Origin: Rhodocyclales bacterium
Lineage (GTDB): Bacteria > Pseudomonadota > Gammaproteobacteria > Burkholderiales > Rhodocyclaceae
Length of the DNA: 64,000 nt
Assembly: GCA_016235165.1 (NCBI GenBank)
Contig: JACRLX010000021.1
Coordinates: 336,694-400,693, forward strand
Reading direction: 5' to 3'
The translations under genes were made by a program, and so were the position numbers. The notes below the pieces were generated by a model that was not told where the DNA came from, made no database searches, and was given only the letters and a program-made list of their open reading frames with translations. Positions 38,043 through 46,636 of this stretch are shown here, piece by piece; the stretch's first letter is position 1; the number at the start of each line of letters is the position of its first letter.

Positions 38043-39242
38043 ATGCGAATTCGTCGAATTTCAGCCGCAGCACTGCTCGCTCTCGCCGCCGGGTCGGCGA
38101 TGGCGGGCCTGACCGAAGCCGAGGCCCTAAGGCTGGCGCTGGCGCGTCCCGAGCTTGCCGATCTGCAACAGGCCCGGCTTGGCGAAGCCGATGCCGATGT
38201 CCTGGAGGCCGGCACCTGGCCCAATCCCGCGCTCGAACTGGCGCGCGACCGAACCGGCGCGAGCCGCGAAACGACCTGGCGCATCGCCCAACCCATCGAC
38301 CTCTCGGGCCGGCGCGGCCTGCGCACCGAAGCAGCGCGGCATCGGCTGCGCGCTGCGGAGGCGGACAACGCGGCCCAGGGCGAGACGCGCCGCGCCGAGG
38401 TCCGCCGCATCTTCCATGAGGCGCTGCGCCAGCAACTGGCCGCCCGCGCCGTAGCCGCGTGGGCCGCGCGCTTCGCCGACATCGGCAGGATTGTCGACAA
38501 GCTGGCCAGCCTCGGCGAGGTCGCCGGCTATGACCGACGTCGCCTGGCGCGCGAGCGGCAAAGCGCCGAGGCAAAGCTGGCCGAGGTGCGCGCCGAACTC
38601 GAACGCGCCCGCGCCCGGCTTGCCGCGCTGATCGGTCGCGAGCCGGGGGCCGAACTCGACGACCGCCTGTCGCCAGAGCCGCCGCGGCCCCTGCCGGTCT
38701 TGCAGGCCCGGCTCGCGGCCCGTCCCGAATTCGCCGCGCTGGCGGCGCGCGCCAAGGCGGCGGAAGCCGACAACGCCGCAGCCCAGAACCAGTTGCCGGA
38801 ATTGACGCTCGGCATCGGCGGCAAGCGCATCGATGACGGGCCGCTGCGCGAGAACGGCAATCTGCTCATGCTGTCATTCACCCTGCCGCTGTTCGATCGC
38901 CAGCAAGCCAGGGATCGTCGCAGCGCGGCGCAGGCCCAGGCGACGCTGGCCGAGCTCGGACTTGCGCGTCAGCAGGCTGAAGGTGATCTGCTCGGCCTGC
39001 ATCGCCAGACCACGCAACTGATCGCCGCCGCCACGCGCTACCGCTCTGAGGCCGTCGCTCCCTCGGCGGAACTGGTGCGTATCGCCGAGACTGCCTACCA
39101 CGCCGGCGAATCGACCATCCTCGAACTGCTCGACGCCTACAGGGGCGCGCTCGACGCCGAACTCACCGCACTCGATCTCGAAGCCAAGGCGCGCGGCGCC
39201 GGCATCGAGCTCGATCAACTGACAGGACAGCTTCCGCAATGA
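38043..39242 (+). CDS. Outer-membrane efflux protein, CzcC/TolC family
   Basis: This is a 399-residue outer-membrane channel for the downstream heavy-metal pump. A signal peptide (ISAAALLALAAGSAMAG) precedes two TolC-type coiled-coil repeats (TEAEALRLALARPELADLQQ, then LPELTLGIGGKRIDD and a final AYHAGESTILELLDAYRGAL). ATG at 38043 is preferred over 38037 because GAGG then lies 6 nt upstream. Its stop overlaps the next start (ATGA). Confidence 0.88.
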   Translation: MRIRRISAAALLALAAGSAMAGLTEAEALRLALARPELADLQQARLGEADADVLEAGTWPNPALELARDRTGASRETTWRIAQPIDLSGRRGLRTEAARHRLRAAEADNAAQGETRRAEVRRIFHEALRQQLAARAVAAWAARFADIGRIVDKLASLGEVAGYDRRRLARERQSAEAKLAEVRAELERARARLAALIGREPGAELDDRLSPEPPRPLPVLQARLAARPEFAALAARAKAAEADNAAAQNQLPELTLGIGGKRIDDGPLRENGNLLMLSFTLPLFDRQQARDRRSAAQAQATLAELGLARQQAEGDLLGLHRQTTQLIAAATRYRSEAVAPSAELVRIAETAYHAGESTILELLDAYRGALDAELTALDLEAKARGAGIELDQLTGQLPQ

Positions 39243-40807
39243 ACACCCGCACGATCACCTTGCTGACCGTTCTTCTCGCCGCCTTCGCCCTTGCCGGCTG
39301 CGGCGACAAGAAGCCCGCCGCCGATCATGGCGCACCGAAAACCGCCGCGCATGACGAGCACGGTCAGGAACCGGAAAAGCTCACCGACTTCTCGGACAAG
39401 ACCGAGCTTTACCTCGAATTCCCGCCACTGGTCGCCGGCCAGGCGGCGAGCTTCGTCGTGCACCTGACGCGACTCGCGGACTTCAAGCCGCTGGCACAAG
39501 GCAAGATCACCGTGGTGCTTTCCGACGACGAGCGCTTCGTCAGCGACGCGCCGACCATCGCCGGCATTTTCAAGCCGACCGGCACGCCCAGGACCGCCGG
39601 CGAACGCGAGTTGAGCCTGATCGTCGAATCCGAGCTTGGCACCGTGAAGCATGAGCTTGGCCCGGTGACGGTGTACGCCGACGCCAACGCGGCGGCCGCG
39701 GCGCATGGCGGCCACGACCACGGCGATGCCGGCATTCCCTTCCGCAAGGAGCAGCAGTGGAAGATCGACTTCGCCACGGCCGAAGCGACCAAGGGCCAGG
39801 TGCGGCCCTCGGTGACCGCCACCGCAACGATCAAGGGACAGCCCGACCATGAGGCGCGGATCGTCGCCCCGGCGGCCGGCGTCATTCGTGGCCCTGGCGC
39901 CGCCGCCAGCTTCCCGCGCGTCGGCCAGGCGGTGAAGAAGGGGCAGGTGCTCGCCTACCTCGCGCCAAGGCTAGGCGGCGACACCGACCAGGCGACACTC
40001 GACGCCGCCGCAAGCAAAGCACGCATCGCGCTCGACCAGGCACGGCGCGAGCGCGAGCGCATGGAGGCCTTGTTCAAGGATGAAGCGGTCGCCGAGAAGC
40101 GCCTGCTCGAAGCGCGCGCCAACGAGCGCCAGGCCGAGGCCGAGGCACAGGCGGCGCAGGCCAGGCAGGGCCAGCTCGGCGCCATTGGTGGAGCGAGCGG
40201 CATCGCCCTGCGTGCGCCGATCGGTGGCGTCGTTGCCGATGTCGCCGTGGCGCCGGGTGCCTTCGTCGCCGAGGGCACGGCGCTGCTGCACATTGCCGAC
40301 ACGCGCCGTCTGTGGCTCGAAGCGCGCGTGCCGGAAAGCGAGGTCGGCAAGCTCGGCGCCATTAACACGATCAGCGGCGCATCGTTCACGGTCGACGGCT
40401 ACGCCCAGCCCTTCGTCATCGAGGCGGGCAGGAACGGCAGGCTGATCGCCGTCGGCGGCGTGGTCGATGCCGCGACGCGCACCGTGCCGGCGGTCTTCGA
40501 GTTCGCCAACCCGGACGGCACGCTGCGCCTCGGCATGACCGCCAAGGCGCGCATCTATGCCGGTGCCGCCACGGCGGCCGTGCTGGTGCCGGCCGGCGCC
40601 GTGCAGGACGAAAGCGGCACGCAGGTCGTCTATGTGCAGACCGGCGGCGAAAGCTTCGAGCGCCGCATCGTGCGCACCGGCGCGCGCGACGGCGACCGCG
40701 TCGCCATCCTCGACGGCGTCGAACCGGGGCAGCGCGTGGTCAGCCAGGGCGGCTACCTGATCCGCCTGTCGACCTCGATGTCGGCGGCCGTTGGCCATGC
40801 GCATTGA
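39239..40807 (+). CDS. Heavy-metal RND adaptor lipoprotein, CzcB-like
   Basis: This is a 522-residue adaptor of the metal pump. The lipoprotein signal MNTRTITLLTVLLAAFALAGCGD is followed by a His-containing N-terminal extension (ADHGAPKTAAHDEHGQEPEKL) and an extra beta domain (about residues 40-160). This makes it longer than drug-pump adaptors, as is typical for CzcB/CusB types. A second His patch is AAAHGGHDHGD. Barrel-sandwich and hairpin domains follow, and the C-terminal segment is LDGVEPGQRVVSQGGYLI. Confidence 0.88.
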   Translation: MNTRTITLLTVLLAAFALAGCGDKKPAADHGAPKTAAHDEHGQEPEKLTDFSDKTELYLEFPPLVAGQAASFVVHLTRLADFKPLAQGKITVVLSDDERFVSDAPTIAGIFKPTGTPRTAGERELSLIVESELGTVKHELGPVTVYADANAAAAAHGGHDHGDAGIPFRKEQQWKIDFATAEATKGQVRPSVTATATIKGQPDHEARIVAPAAGVIRGPGAAASFPRVGQAVKKGQVLAYLAPRLGGDTDQATLDAAASKARIALDQARRERERMEALFKDEAVAEKRLLEARANERQAEAEAQAAQARQGQLGAIGGASGIALRAPIGGVVADVAVAPGAFVAEGTALLHIADTRRLWLEARVPESEVGKLGAINTISGASFTVDGYAQPFVIEAGRNGRLIAVGGVVDAATRTVPAVFEFANPDGTLRLGMTAKARIYAGAATAAVLVPAGAVQDESGTQVVYVQTGGESFERRIVRTGARDGDRVAILDGVEPGQRVVSQGGYLIRLSTSMSAAVGHAH

Positions 40808-40819
40808 GGCAAAGCGATC

Positions 40820-43800
40820 ATGATCGGACACATCATCCAATGGTCGCTGCGCAACCGGCTGTTCGTCGCCGTCGGCGCCCTGCTGCTGCTCGTCTGGGGC
40901 GGCATCGAGGCGACACGCACGCCGGTCGACGTTTTTCCCGACCTCACCGCGCCCACCGTCACCGTCGTCACCGAGACCGCGGGCATGGCCCCGGCCGACA
41001 TGGAGGCGCTGGTCACTTTCCCCATCGAAACCGCGCTCAACGGCGCGCCAGGCGTGCGCCGCGTGCGCTCCTCGACCAAGATCGGTTTATCGACCATCAC
41101 CGTCGAGTTCGCCTGGGGCACCGATGCCCTCCTCGCGCGCCAGATCGTCGCCGAGAAGCTGCAACTGGCGCGCGCGGCGCTGCCGCCCGGCATCGAGGCG
41201 CCGATCATGGCGCCGGCCGCCTCGGTGATGGGCGAAATCATGTTCATCGCGCTGGCCTGGGACGATGCTGCAAAAGTCGGCGCTGGCGGGACGGTGACCC
41301 TGAAGCAGACCGCCGACTACGTGCTGCGCCGACGCCTGCTCGCGGTGCCCGGCGTCGCCGAGGTGCTGCCGATCGGCGGCGACTTGCAACAGTTTCAGGT
41401 CACGCTCAAGCCCGAACGGCTGGCGGCCTACGGCCTGACCATAGCCGAAGTCGTGAAGGCGGTGACCGGCGCGAACAAGAACGCCGCCGCCGGTTTCTAC
41501 GCCGAGAACGGCCAGGAATACCTGATCCAGGGCATCGGCCGCGTGCGCACGCCCGAGGATGTCGCCGAGGCCGTGGTCGCTGTCAAGCACGGCCAGCCGG
41601 TGCTGGTACGTCACGTCGCCGATGTAGCGCTCGGCAACGCGCCGGTGCGCGGCGTCGGCTCGACCAATGGCAAGCCCGCCGTGGTGCTCGGCATCCAGCG
41701 CCAGCCCAGCGCCAACACGCTGGCGCTGACGCGCGTGCTCGACAAGACGCTGGCCGAGATCCAGTCCGGCCTGCCGCAAGGCATGAAGATCGAGACGCGC
41801 CTGTTCCGCCAAGCCGACTTCATCGAGACCTCGATAGCCAACCTGCTGGCGGCGCTGCGCGACGGCGCGATCCTGGTCATCGCCATCGTCTATGCCTTCC
41901 TGATCTCGATGCGCTCGACGGCGATTACCCTGGTGGCGCTGCCGCTCTCGCTGCTGGCCTCGGTGCTGGCGCTGAAAGGCCTCGGCGCGACGATCAACAC
42001 CATGACCCTGGGCGGCATGGCGATCGCGCTCGGCGCGCTGGTCGATGACGCGATCATCGTGGTGGAGAACATCGTGCGCCGGCTCAGGCAAAACCACGCC
42101 AAGCCGATGGCGCAACAGGAATCGACGCTGCATGTCGTCTATCTCGCCACGCGCGAAATCCAGGGCTCCATCGTCTTCGCCACGCTGATCATCATGCTGG
42201 TGTTCGTGCCGCTGTTCTTCCTCTCCGGCGTCGAGGGACGGCTGATGGTGCCGCTGGGGCTGGCCTACGTCATCGCGCTGTTCGCCTCGCTCTTGGTATC
42301 GATCACCGTCACGCCGGTGCTGGCCTCGCTGTTCCTCGGCACGTCGCGCGAGGTCAGCCAGCCGCGCGAACCGCGCTTCGTCGTCTGGCTGCATCATGCT
42401 TACCAGCGCGTGCTCGAAGCCACGGTGGACCGCTGGCGCGCCATCGCCGCCGTCAGCGCGGCGCTGCTGGTCGCAGCGCTGGTCGGCCTCGGCTTCGCCG
42501 GCCAGTCCTTCCTGCCCGACTTCAACGAGGGCACCCTGACGGTGGGCGTCGAAACCCTGCCCGGCACGGCGCTGGCCGAATCGGCGAAGCTGGGTCAGCA
42601 GGTCGAGGAGGTGTTGCTGTCGCATCCGGAGGTGATCGCCACCGCACGGCGCACCGGCCGCTCGCCGCTCGACCCGCACGCACTCGACGTGCATCAGTCG
42701 GAGCTCGAAGTCAGCCTGAAGATGAAGGGGCGCAGCAAGGAGGCTTTCCTCGCCGCGCTGCGCACCGACTTCGCCAAGCTCGCCGGGGTGCAGGTCGTCG
42801 TCGGCCAGCCGATCTCGCACCGCATCGATCACATGCTCTCCGGCACGCGCGCCAACATCGCGGTGAAAATCTTCGGCGCTGACCTGCGCGAGCTGCGCAA
42901 GCTCGCCGAGCAGGCCAAGTCCGTCATGCAGCAGGTGCCGGGCGCGGTGGATGTGCAGCCCGAGCAGCAGACCGACGTGCCCTTCCTCAGCATCAAGTAT
43001 CGACGCGATGCGCTGGCGCGCCACGGTCTGTCGGCGGCGGAACTGTCGGAGAACATCGAGGTGGCCTTCGCCGGCCTCGAAGTCGCCAAACTGACGCAGG
43101 GGCAGGCCACTTACGATCTGGTGGTGCGCTACGACCCGGCCACGCGCGCCAATCTGGATGCCATCCGCGCCACCCTGGTGACCACGCCCAGCGGCGCACG
43201 CCTGCCGCTCTCCGCCCTGGCCGAGATCGAGAACGACCGCGGCCCCTACTTCATCAACCGCGAGAACGTGCAGCGCAAGATCGTCGTCATGGCCAACATT
43301 GCCGGGCGCGACCTGAAGAGCGTGGTCGAGGAAATGCGGGAAAAGGTGGCCAAGGAAGTCAAACTGCCGCCCGGCTACCACATCGAGTTCGGCGGCCAGT
43401 TCGAGTCGGCGGCGGAAGCCGGCCGCGTCCTGCTGCTGCTTGGCGGCGCCGTGGTGGTCGGCATCTTCCTGATGCTCTACCTTGCCTTCCGCAGCGCGCG
43501 CGACGCCCTGCTGGTCATGCTCAACCTGCCGCTATCCATCATCGGCGGCGTGGTCGGCGTGTATCTCGCCGGCGGGGTAGTGACCATCGCCTCGATCATC
43601 GGCTTCATCACCCTGTTCGGCATCGCCACGAGGAACGGCGTGATGATGATCGCCCACATCCATCACCTGGTCGAACACGATGCGGTGAATGACGTGCGTG
43701 AAGCCGTGCGGCGCGGCGCGGCGGAGCGGCTGACCCCGATCCTGATGACGGCGCTCGCCGCCGGCCTGGCCCTGGTGCCGCTGGCGCTCGCCGCCGGCCA

Positions 43801-43981
43801 GCCCGGCTCGGAAATCCAGGCGCCGATGGCCGTCGTCATTCTCTGCGGCCTGCTGAGCTCCACCGTGCTCAACATGCTGGTGGTGCCGGCGCTCTATCTG
43901 CGCTTCGGTGCGATCCGCGATGAGATCGCCAGCGGGCATGTGCTGCGCCGCCGCCGTACCGATGTCATCAATGAAGCTTGA
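40820..43981 (+). CDS. Heavy-metal efflux RND permease, CzcA/CusA-like
   Basis: This 1,053-residue RND pump begins MIGHIIQWSLRNRLFVAVGA and has TRTPVDVFPDLTAPTVTV, the HME-family opening. The helix-4 motif reads AIALGALVDDAIIVVEN. Zinc-type CzcA has DFGxxxDGA and copper-type CusA has AIGAMVDAAI, so metal specificity is unclear. A short segment KVGAGGTVTLK at residues 152-162 is encoded by a degenerate copy of the dispersed repeat and may be an insertion. It is third in the C-B-A order. Confidence 0.9.
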   Translation: MIGHIIQWSLRNRLFVAVGALLLLVWGGIEATRTPVDVFPDLTAPTVTVVTETAGMAPADMEALVTFPIETALNGAPGVRRVRSSTKIGLSTITVEFAWGTDALLARQIVAEKLQLARAALPPGIEAPIMAPAASVMGEIMFIALAWDDAAKVGAGGTVTLKQTADYVLRRRLLAVPGVAEVLPIGGDLQQFQVTLKPERLAAYGLTIAEVVKAVTGANKNAAAGFYAENGQEYLIQGIGRVRTPEDVAEAVVAVKHGQPVLVRHVADVALGNAPVRGVGSTNGKPAVVLGIQRQPSANTLALTRVLDKTLAEIQSGLPQGMKIETRLFRQADFIETSIANLLAALRDGAILVIAIVYAFLISMRSTAITLVALPLSLLASVLALKGLGATINTMTLGGMAIALGALVDDAIIVVENIVRRLRQNHAKPMAQQESTLHVVYLATREIQGSIVFATLIIMLVFVPLFFLSGVEGRLMVPLGLAYVIALFASLLVSITVTPVLASLFLGTSREVSQPREPRFVVWLHHAYQRVLEATVDRWRAIAAVSAALLVAALVGLGFAGQSFLPDFNEGTLTVGVETLPGTALAESAKLGQQVEEVLLSHPEVIATARRTGRSPLDPHALDVHQSELEVSLKMKGRSKEAFLAALRTDFAKLAGVQVVVGQPISHRIDHMLSGTRANIAVKIFGADLRELRKLAEQAKSVMQQVPGAVDVQPEQQTDVPFLSIKYRRDALARHGLSAAELSENIEVAFAGLEVAKLTQGQATYDLVVRYDPATRANLDAIRATLVTTPSGARLPLSALAEIENDRGPYFINRENVQRKIVVMANIAGRDLKSVVEEMREKVAKEVKLPPGYHIEFGGQFESAAEAGRVLLLLGGAVVVGIFLMLYLAFRSARDALLVMLNLPLSIIGGVVGVYLAGGVVTIASIIGFITLFGIATRNGVMMIAHIHHLVEHDAVNDVREAVRRGAAERLTPILMTALAAGLALVPLALAAGQPGSEIQAPMAVVILCGLLSSTVLNMLVVPALYLRFGAIRDEIASGHVLRRRRTDVINEA

Positions 43982-43999
43982 TTTAACAAGGAGAAACCC

Positions 44000-44386
44000 A
44001 TGAAGACCACCTTGCTTACCCTTTGCTGCACTTCCTTCCTGCTGGCACCCGGCGCACATGCGGCCGACAAACATGGCCACGACCACGGCCCGCGCCACGG
44101 CGGCGTGGTGCAGGAAGTCGGCGATATCGCCTGCGAACTGGTCGTCAAGGCCGATTCGGTGACGCTCCATGTTCTGGAGCACGACAAACCCATAGCCACG
44201 GCCGGCGCCAAGGCCGAAGTGACATTGCATGGGGGCGGCGGCAAGACTAGCGTCGCGCTGGTCCCGGCCGGCGAGAATCGACTTACCGCGAAGGGCGAAT
44301 TCAGGACCGGAGTCGGCGCTCGCGCCACGGCGATCGTCAGCCTGCCGGGCAAGGCGGACGCGAAGTTCAACTTCCGTCTGAAGTAG
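44000..44386 (+). CDS. His-rich small periplasmic protein of metal-efflux island
   Basis: This 128-residue exported protein has a signal peptide (TLLTLCCTSFLLAPGAHA), a mature N-terminus DKHGHDHGPRHGG that should bind metal, and a compact all-beta remainder (VTLHVLEHDKPIATAGAKAEV). No named family is recognised. It lies 18 bp after the RND permease with a strong AAGGAG site, so it is probably part of the operon as a periplasmic metal chaperone or buffer (inference). Confidence 0.75.
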   Translation: MKTTLLTLCCTSFLLAPGAHAADKHGHDHGPRHGGVVQEVGDIACELVVKADSVTLHVLEHDKPIATAGAKAEVTLHGGGGKTSVALVPAGENRLTAKGEFRTGVGARATAIVSLPGKADAKFNFRLK

Positions 44387-44415
44387 GCGGCACGCACACA
44401 AGCGGAGAAAGGCGA

Positions 44416-45045
44416 ATGTCGACCTGCTGCAACAACACCTGCGCCGACGCTGGCGGCCAAAACCCGCGCTACCGCCGCGCCCTGTGGATCGCGCTGATCA
44501 TCAACGCGCTGATGTTCGGTGTCGAGTTCGCCGGCGGCGTCGTCGCCGGATCGGTGTCGCTGCTCGCCGACGCCATCGACTTCGCCGGTGACGCGGCCAA
44601 CTACGGCCTGTCGCTGGCAGTCCTGTCCATGGGGCTGGTCTGGCGTGCCCGCGCCGCGCTGGTCAAGGGACTGTCGATGGGCGCCTACGGCGTCTTCGTA
44701 CTCGGCAAGGCCGCCTGGACCGCCCATGCCGGCGCCGTGCCCGAACCGCTCACCATGGGCGCCGTGGCCCTGCTGGCCCTGCTCGCCAACCTGGCGGTGG
44801 CGGCGATGCTCTATGCCTTCCGCGACGGCGACGCCAACATGCGCTCGGTCTGGCTGTGCAGCCGCAACGACGCGATCGGCAATCTCGCCGTGATGCTCGC
44901 CGCCGCCGGCGTGTTCGGCAGCGGCGCCGGCTGGCCGGACTGGGTCGTTGCCATCGTCATGGGCGGCCTGGCGCTATCCGCCGCCTATGCGGTCGTCGCT
45001 CAGGCACGAAGCGAACTGGCGAGTACCGCACACACAAGGAGATAG
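44416..45045 (+). CDS. Short CDF-type cation transporter
   Basis: This 209-residue membrane protein has six apparent helices and resembles cation diffusion facilitators. NALMFGVEFAGGVVAGSVSLLADAIDFAGDA matches the CDF helix-1/2 block with the metal-site Asp pair, and SRNDAIGN matches helix 5. It lacks the usual cytosolic C-terminal dimer domain. A Cys-rich start (MSTCCNNTCADAGG) could bind metal. It is within the metal island, 29 bp after the His-rich protein. Confidence 0.8.
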   Translation: MSTCCNNTCADAGGQNPRYRRALWIALIINALMFGVEFAGGVVAGSVSLLADAIDFAGDAANYGLSLAVLSMGLVWRARAALVKGLSMGAYGVFVLGKAAWTAHAGAVPEPLTMGAVALLALLANLAVAAMLYAFRDGDANMRSVWLCSRNDAIGNLAVMLAAAGVFGSGAGWPDWVVAIVMGGLALSAAYAVVAQARSELASTAHTRR

Positions 45046-45047
45046 TC

Positions 45048-45473
45048 ATGAAAGCGATGCATCTGTTTGCCCTCATCGCCAGCGGCACGTTGCTGAGCGC
45101 CTGCGCAACGCATAGCCACACGCTTGTCACGCAGGAATCGCCGGGATTCCTGCGTGGTGAGTTCGCACATGCCGACGAGCGCCGCCTGGTGCTTGAAAGC
45201 GCCACGCAACGCTACGAGGCCAGCGGCTTCGAGGTCCGGCGCGACAGCAATCTGGCGGAACTGCAACGGCGCTTTCGCGGCAGCGACCCGAAGCATTGGG
45301 AGCGGATCTTCGCCGGTCACGACAAGGAACACGAAACCCTGAGCGCGGAAGCCGTCGCCGTCGCGAGCGATGGATCACGTCTGATTTGCCGCCTGGTATG
45401 GACCGTCGGCGCGACGCCCGCGGGACAGTGTCGGGATGCCGGGGGCCGCGAGCTGCCGATACGCTTCGAGTAG
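45048..45473 (+). CDS. Hypothetical lipoprotein
   Basis: This 141-residue protein has a lipoprotein signal (MHLFALIASGTLLSACATH). The mature part is charged (LVLESATQRYEASGFEVRRD, LQRRFRGSDPKHWERIF) and ends in a Cys-containing region LICRLVWTVGATPAGQC. No family is recognised. It starts 2 bp after the CDF gene with an AAGGAG site, so it is likely the last gene of the metal-efflux operon. Confidence 0.65.
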   Translation: MKAMHLFALIASGTLLSACATHSHTLVTQESPGFLRGEFAHADERRLVLESATQRYEASGFEVRRDSNLAELQRRFRGSDPKHWERIFAGHDKEHETLSAEAVAVASDGSRLICRLVWTVGATPAGQCRDAGGRELPIRFE

Positions 45474-45680
45474 GCGAATCGGATTCCGCTCCACTGCCTC
45501 GAACTCCGAATTCCGCCGCTCGTGGTGTTGGGCAGCGCCATGGCCGGATCGTGGCTGGCATCCACTCTGTGGCCGCCGCTGACCCTGTTTGCATATGGCG
45601 CGGCACGCAGCATTGCCGCCCAGCGGAAGACGGACATCAGTTTCCACCTGTACTGGAAAGCCGGCGCCGGCGGGATAAAA

Positions 45681-45721
45681 AATTGTGTATCAATTAAAAC
45701 ATTGTTGTTATACCATTAACA
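45681..45721 (+). promoter_or_regulatory. AT-rich promoter/operator region of the chromate operon
   Basis: This AT-rich island lies just before chrB in an otherwise GC-rich region. It contains two short dyads: AATTG-TGTAT-CAATT at 45681-45695 and TGTTA-N6-TAACA at 45706-45721. A TATACC -10-like box lies at 45709-45714. It probably drives chrB-chrA and is a candidate target of ChrB or another regulator. No gene is supported in the 250 bp before chrB. Confidence 0.5.
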
Positions 45722-45724
45722 GCA

Positions 45725-46636
45725 ATGAACTACTTCGCCCTTTTCCTCACCCTCGCCACCCAACAGTCCGCCGGCCGCATGCGCGTCTGGCGGGCGCTCA
45801 AGGCATTGGGTGCGGCCACGCTGCGCGACGGCGTTTACCTACTACCTGAAGGCGCCGGGCAATCGCAGGCGCTGGAAGCGATCGCCGCCGACGTGCGCGG
45901 TGTCGGCGGCACGGCGGAGATCTACCGCCTCGACGGCCGCGACGAGGCCGAGCGGCAGCGGCTCGTCGCTCTGTTCGACCGCCGCGGCGAGTATGCCGAA
46001 CTGCTGACGCGCATCCGCCGCGCCGACAGCGCCGACGCCAAGGCCCTGCGCGCGCTGCGGCGCGACTTCACCGCGCTGGAGGCGATCGATTACTTTCCCG
46101 GCGAGGCCCGGCGCCAGGCGCAGGAAGCCATGGCGCAGCTCGAAGCCGCCGCCAGCGGCGAGCCGCGGAATGCGGCGGGCAGGATCCGCCGTCTCGCCGG
46201 CGCCGACTTTCAGGGTCGCACCTGGGCCACGCGCAAGCAGCTGTGGGTGGACCGCATGGCCTCGGCCTGGCTGATCCGCCGCTTCATCGACAGGAAGGCG
46301 GAGTTCCTCTGGCTGGACAAGTCGACGAAGTGCCCGAAGACCGCGCTGGGTTTCGATTTCGACGGCGCCGCCTTCAGCCATGTCGGCGGCCTGGTCAGCT
46401 TCGAGGTGCTGGCGGCGAGCTTCGGCCTGGATGTCGACCCGGCGCTGGCGCGCATCGCCGCCATCGTCCATTGCCTCGACGTCGGCGGCGTGCCGGTGGC
46501 CGAGGCGGCCGGCATCGAGGCGGTGCTGGCCGGCGCGCGCGCCGGTGCCCGCGACGACGACGCGCTGCTGTCCATGGCCGGCCGGATTTTCGACAGCCTC
46601 TACCTGAATTACCGCAAGGAGTACTCCCATGAATGA
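45725..46636 (+). CDS. chrB: Chromate resistance/regulatory protein ChrB
   Basis: This 303-residue protein has an N-terminal ChrB domain (LATQQSAGRMRVWRALKALGA, then LRDGVYLLPEG) and a C-terminal ChrB-C domain (ATRKQLWVDRMASAWLIRRFIDRKAEFLW). ChrB proteins sense chromate and regulate or support ChrA-based efflux. It directly precedes chrA and overlaps it by 8 bp. An 18/20 copy of the dispersed motif lies in frame between the domains at 46193-46212. Confidence 0.88.
   Translation: MNYFALFLTLATQQSAGRMRVWRALKALGAATLRDGVYLLPEGAGQSQALEAIAADVRGVGGTAEIYRLDGRDEAERQRLVALFDRRGEYAELLTRIRRADSADAKALRALRRDFTALEAIDYFPGEARRQAQEAMAQLEAAASGEPRNAAGRIRRLAGADFQGRTWATRKQLWVDRMASAWLIRRFIDRKAEFLWLDKSTKCPKTALGFDFDGAAFSHVGGLVSFEVLAASFGLDVDPALARIAAIVHCLDVGGVPVAEAAGIEAVLAGARAGARDDDALLSMAGRIFDSLYLNYRKEYSHE
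46193..46212 (+). repeat. Dispersed 20-bp repeat, diverged copy (18/20)
   Basis: This copy has two mismatches to GTCGYCAGCGCCGACTYTCA, at the first base and at the seventh. It is coding (LAGADFQ) and, like the exact copy at 15002, is preceded by a CCGCCGT-like context. It could be a true copy or coding coincidence. Confidence 0.5.

Noticed and set aside
45522..45719. Small frame of 65 codons before chrB
   Set aside because: No ribosome site, no family, and it runs through the AT-rich promoter region.
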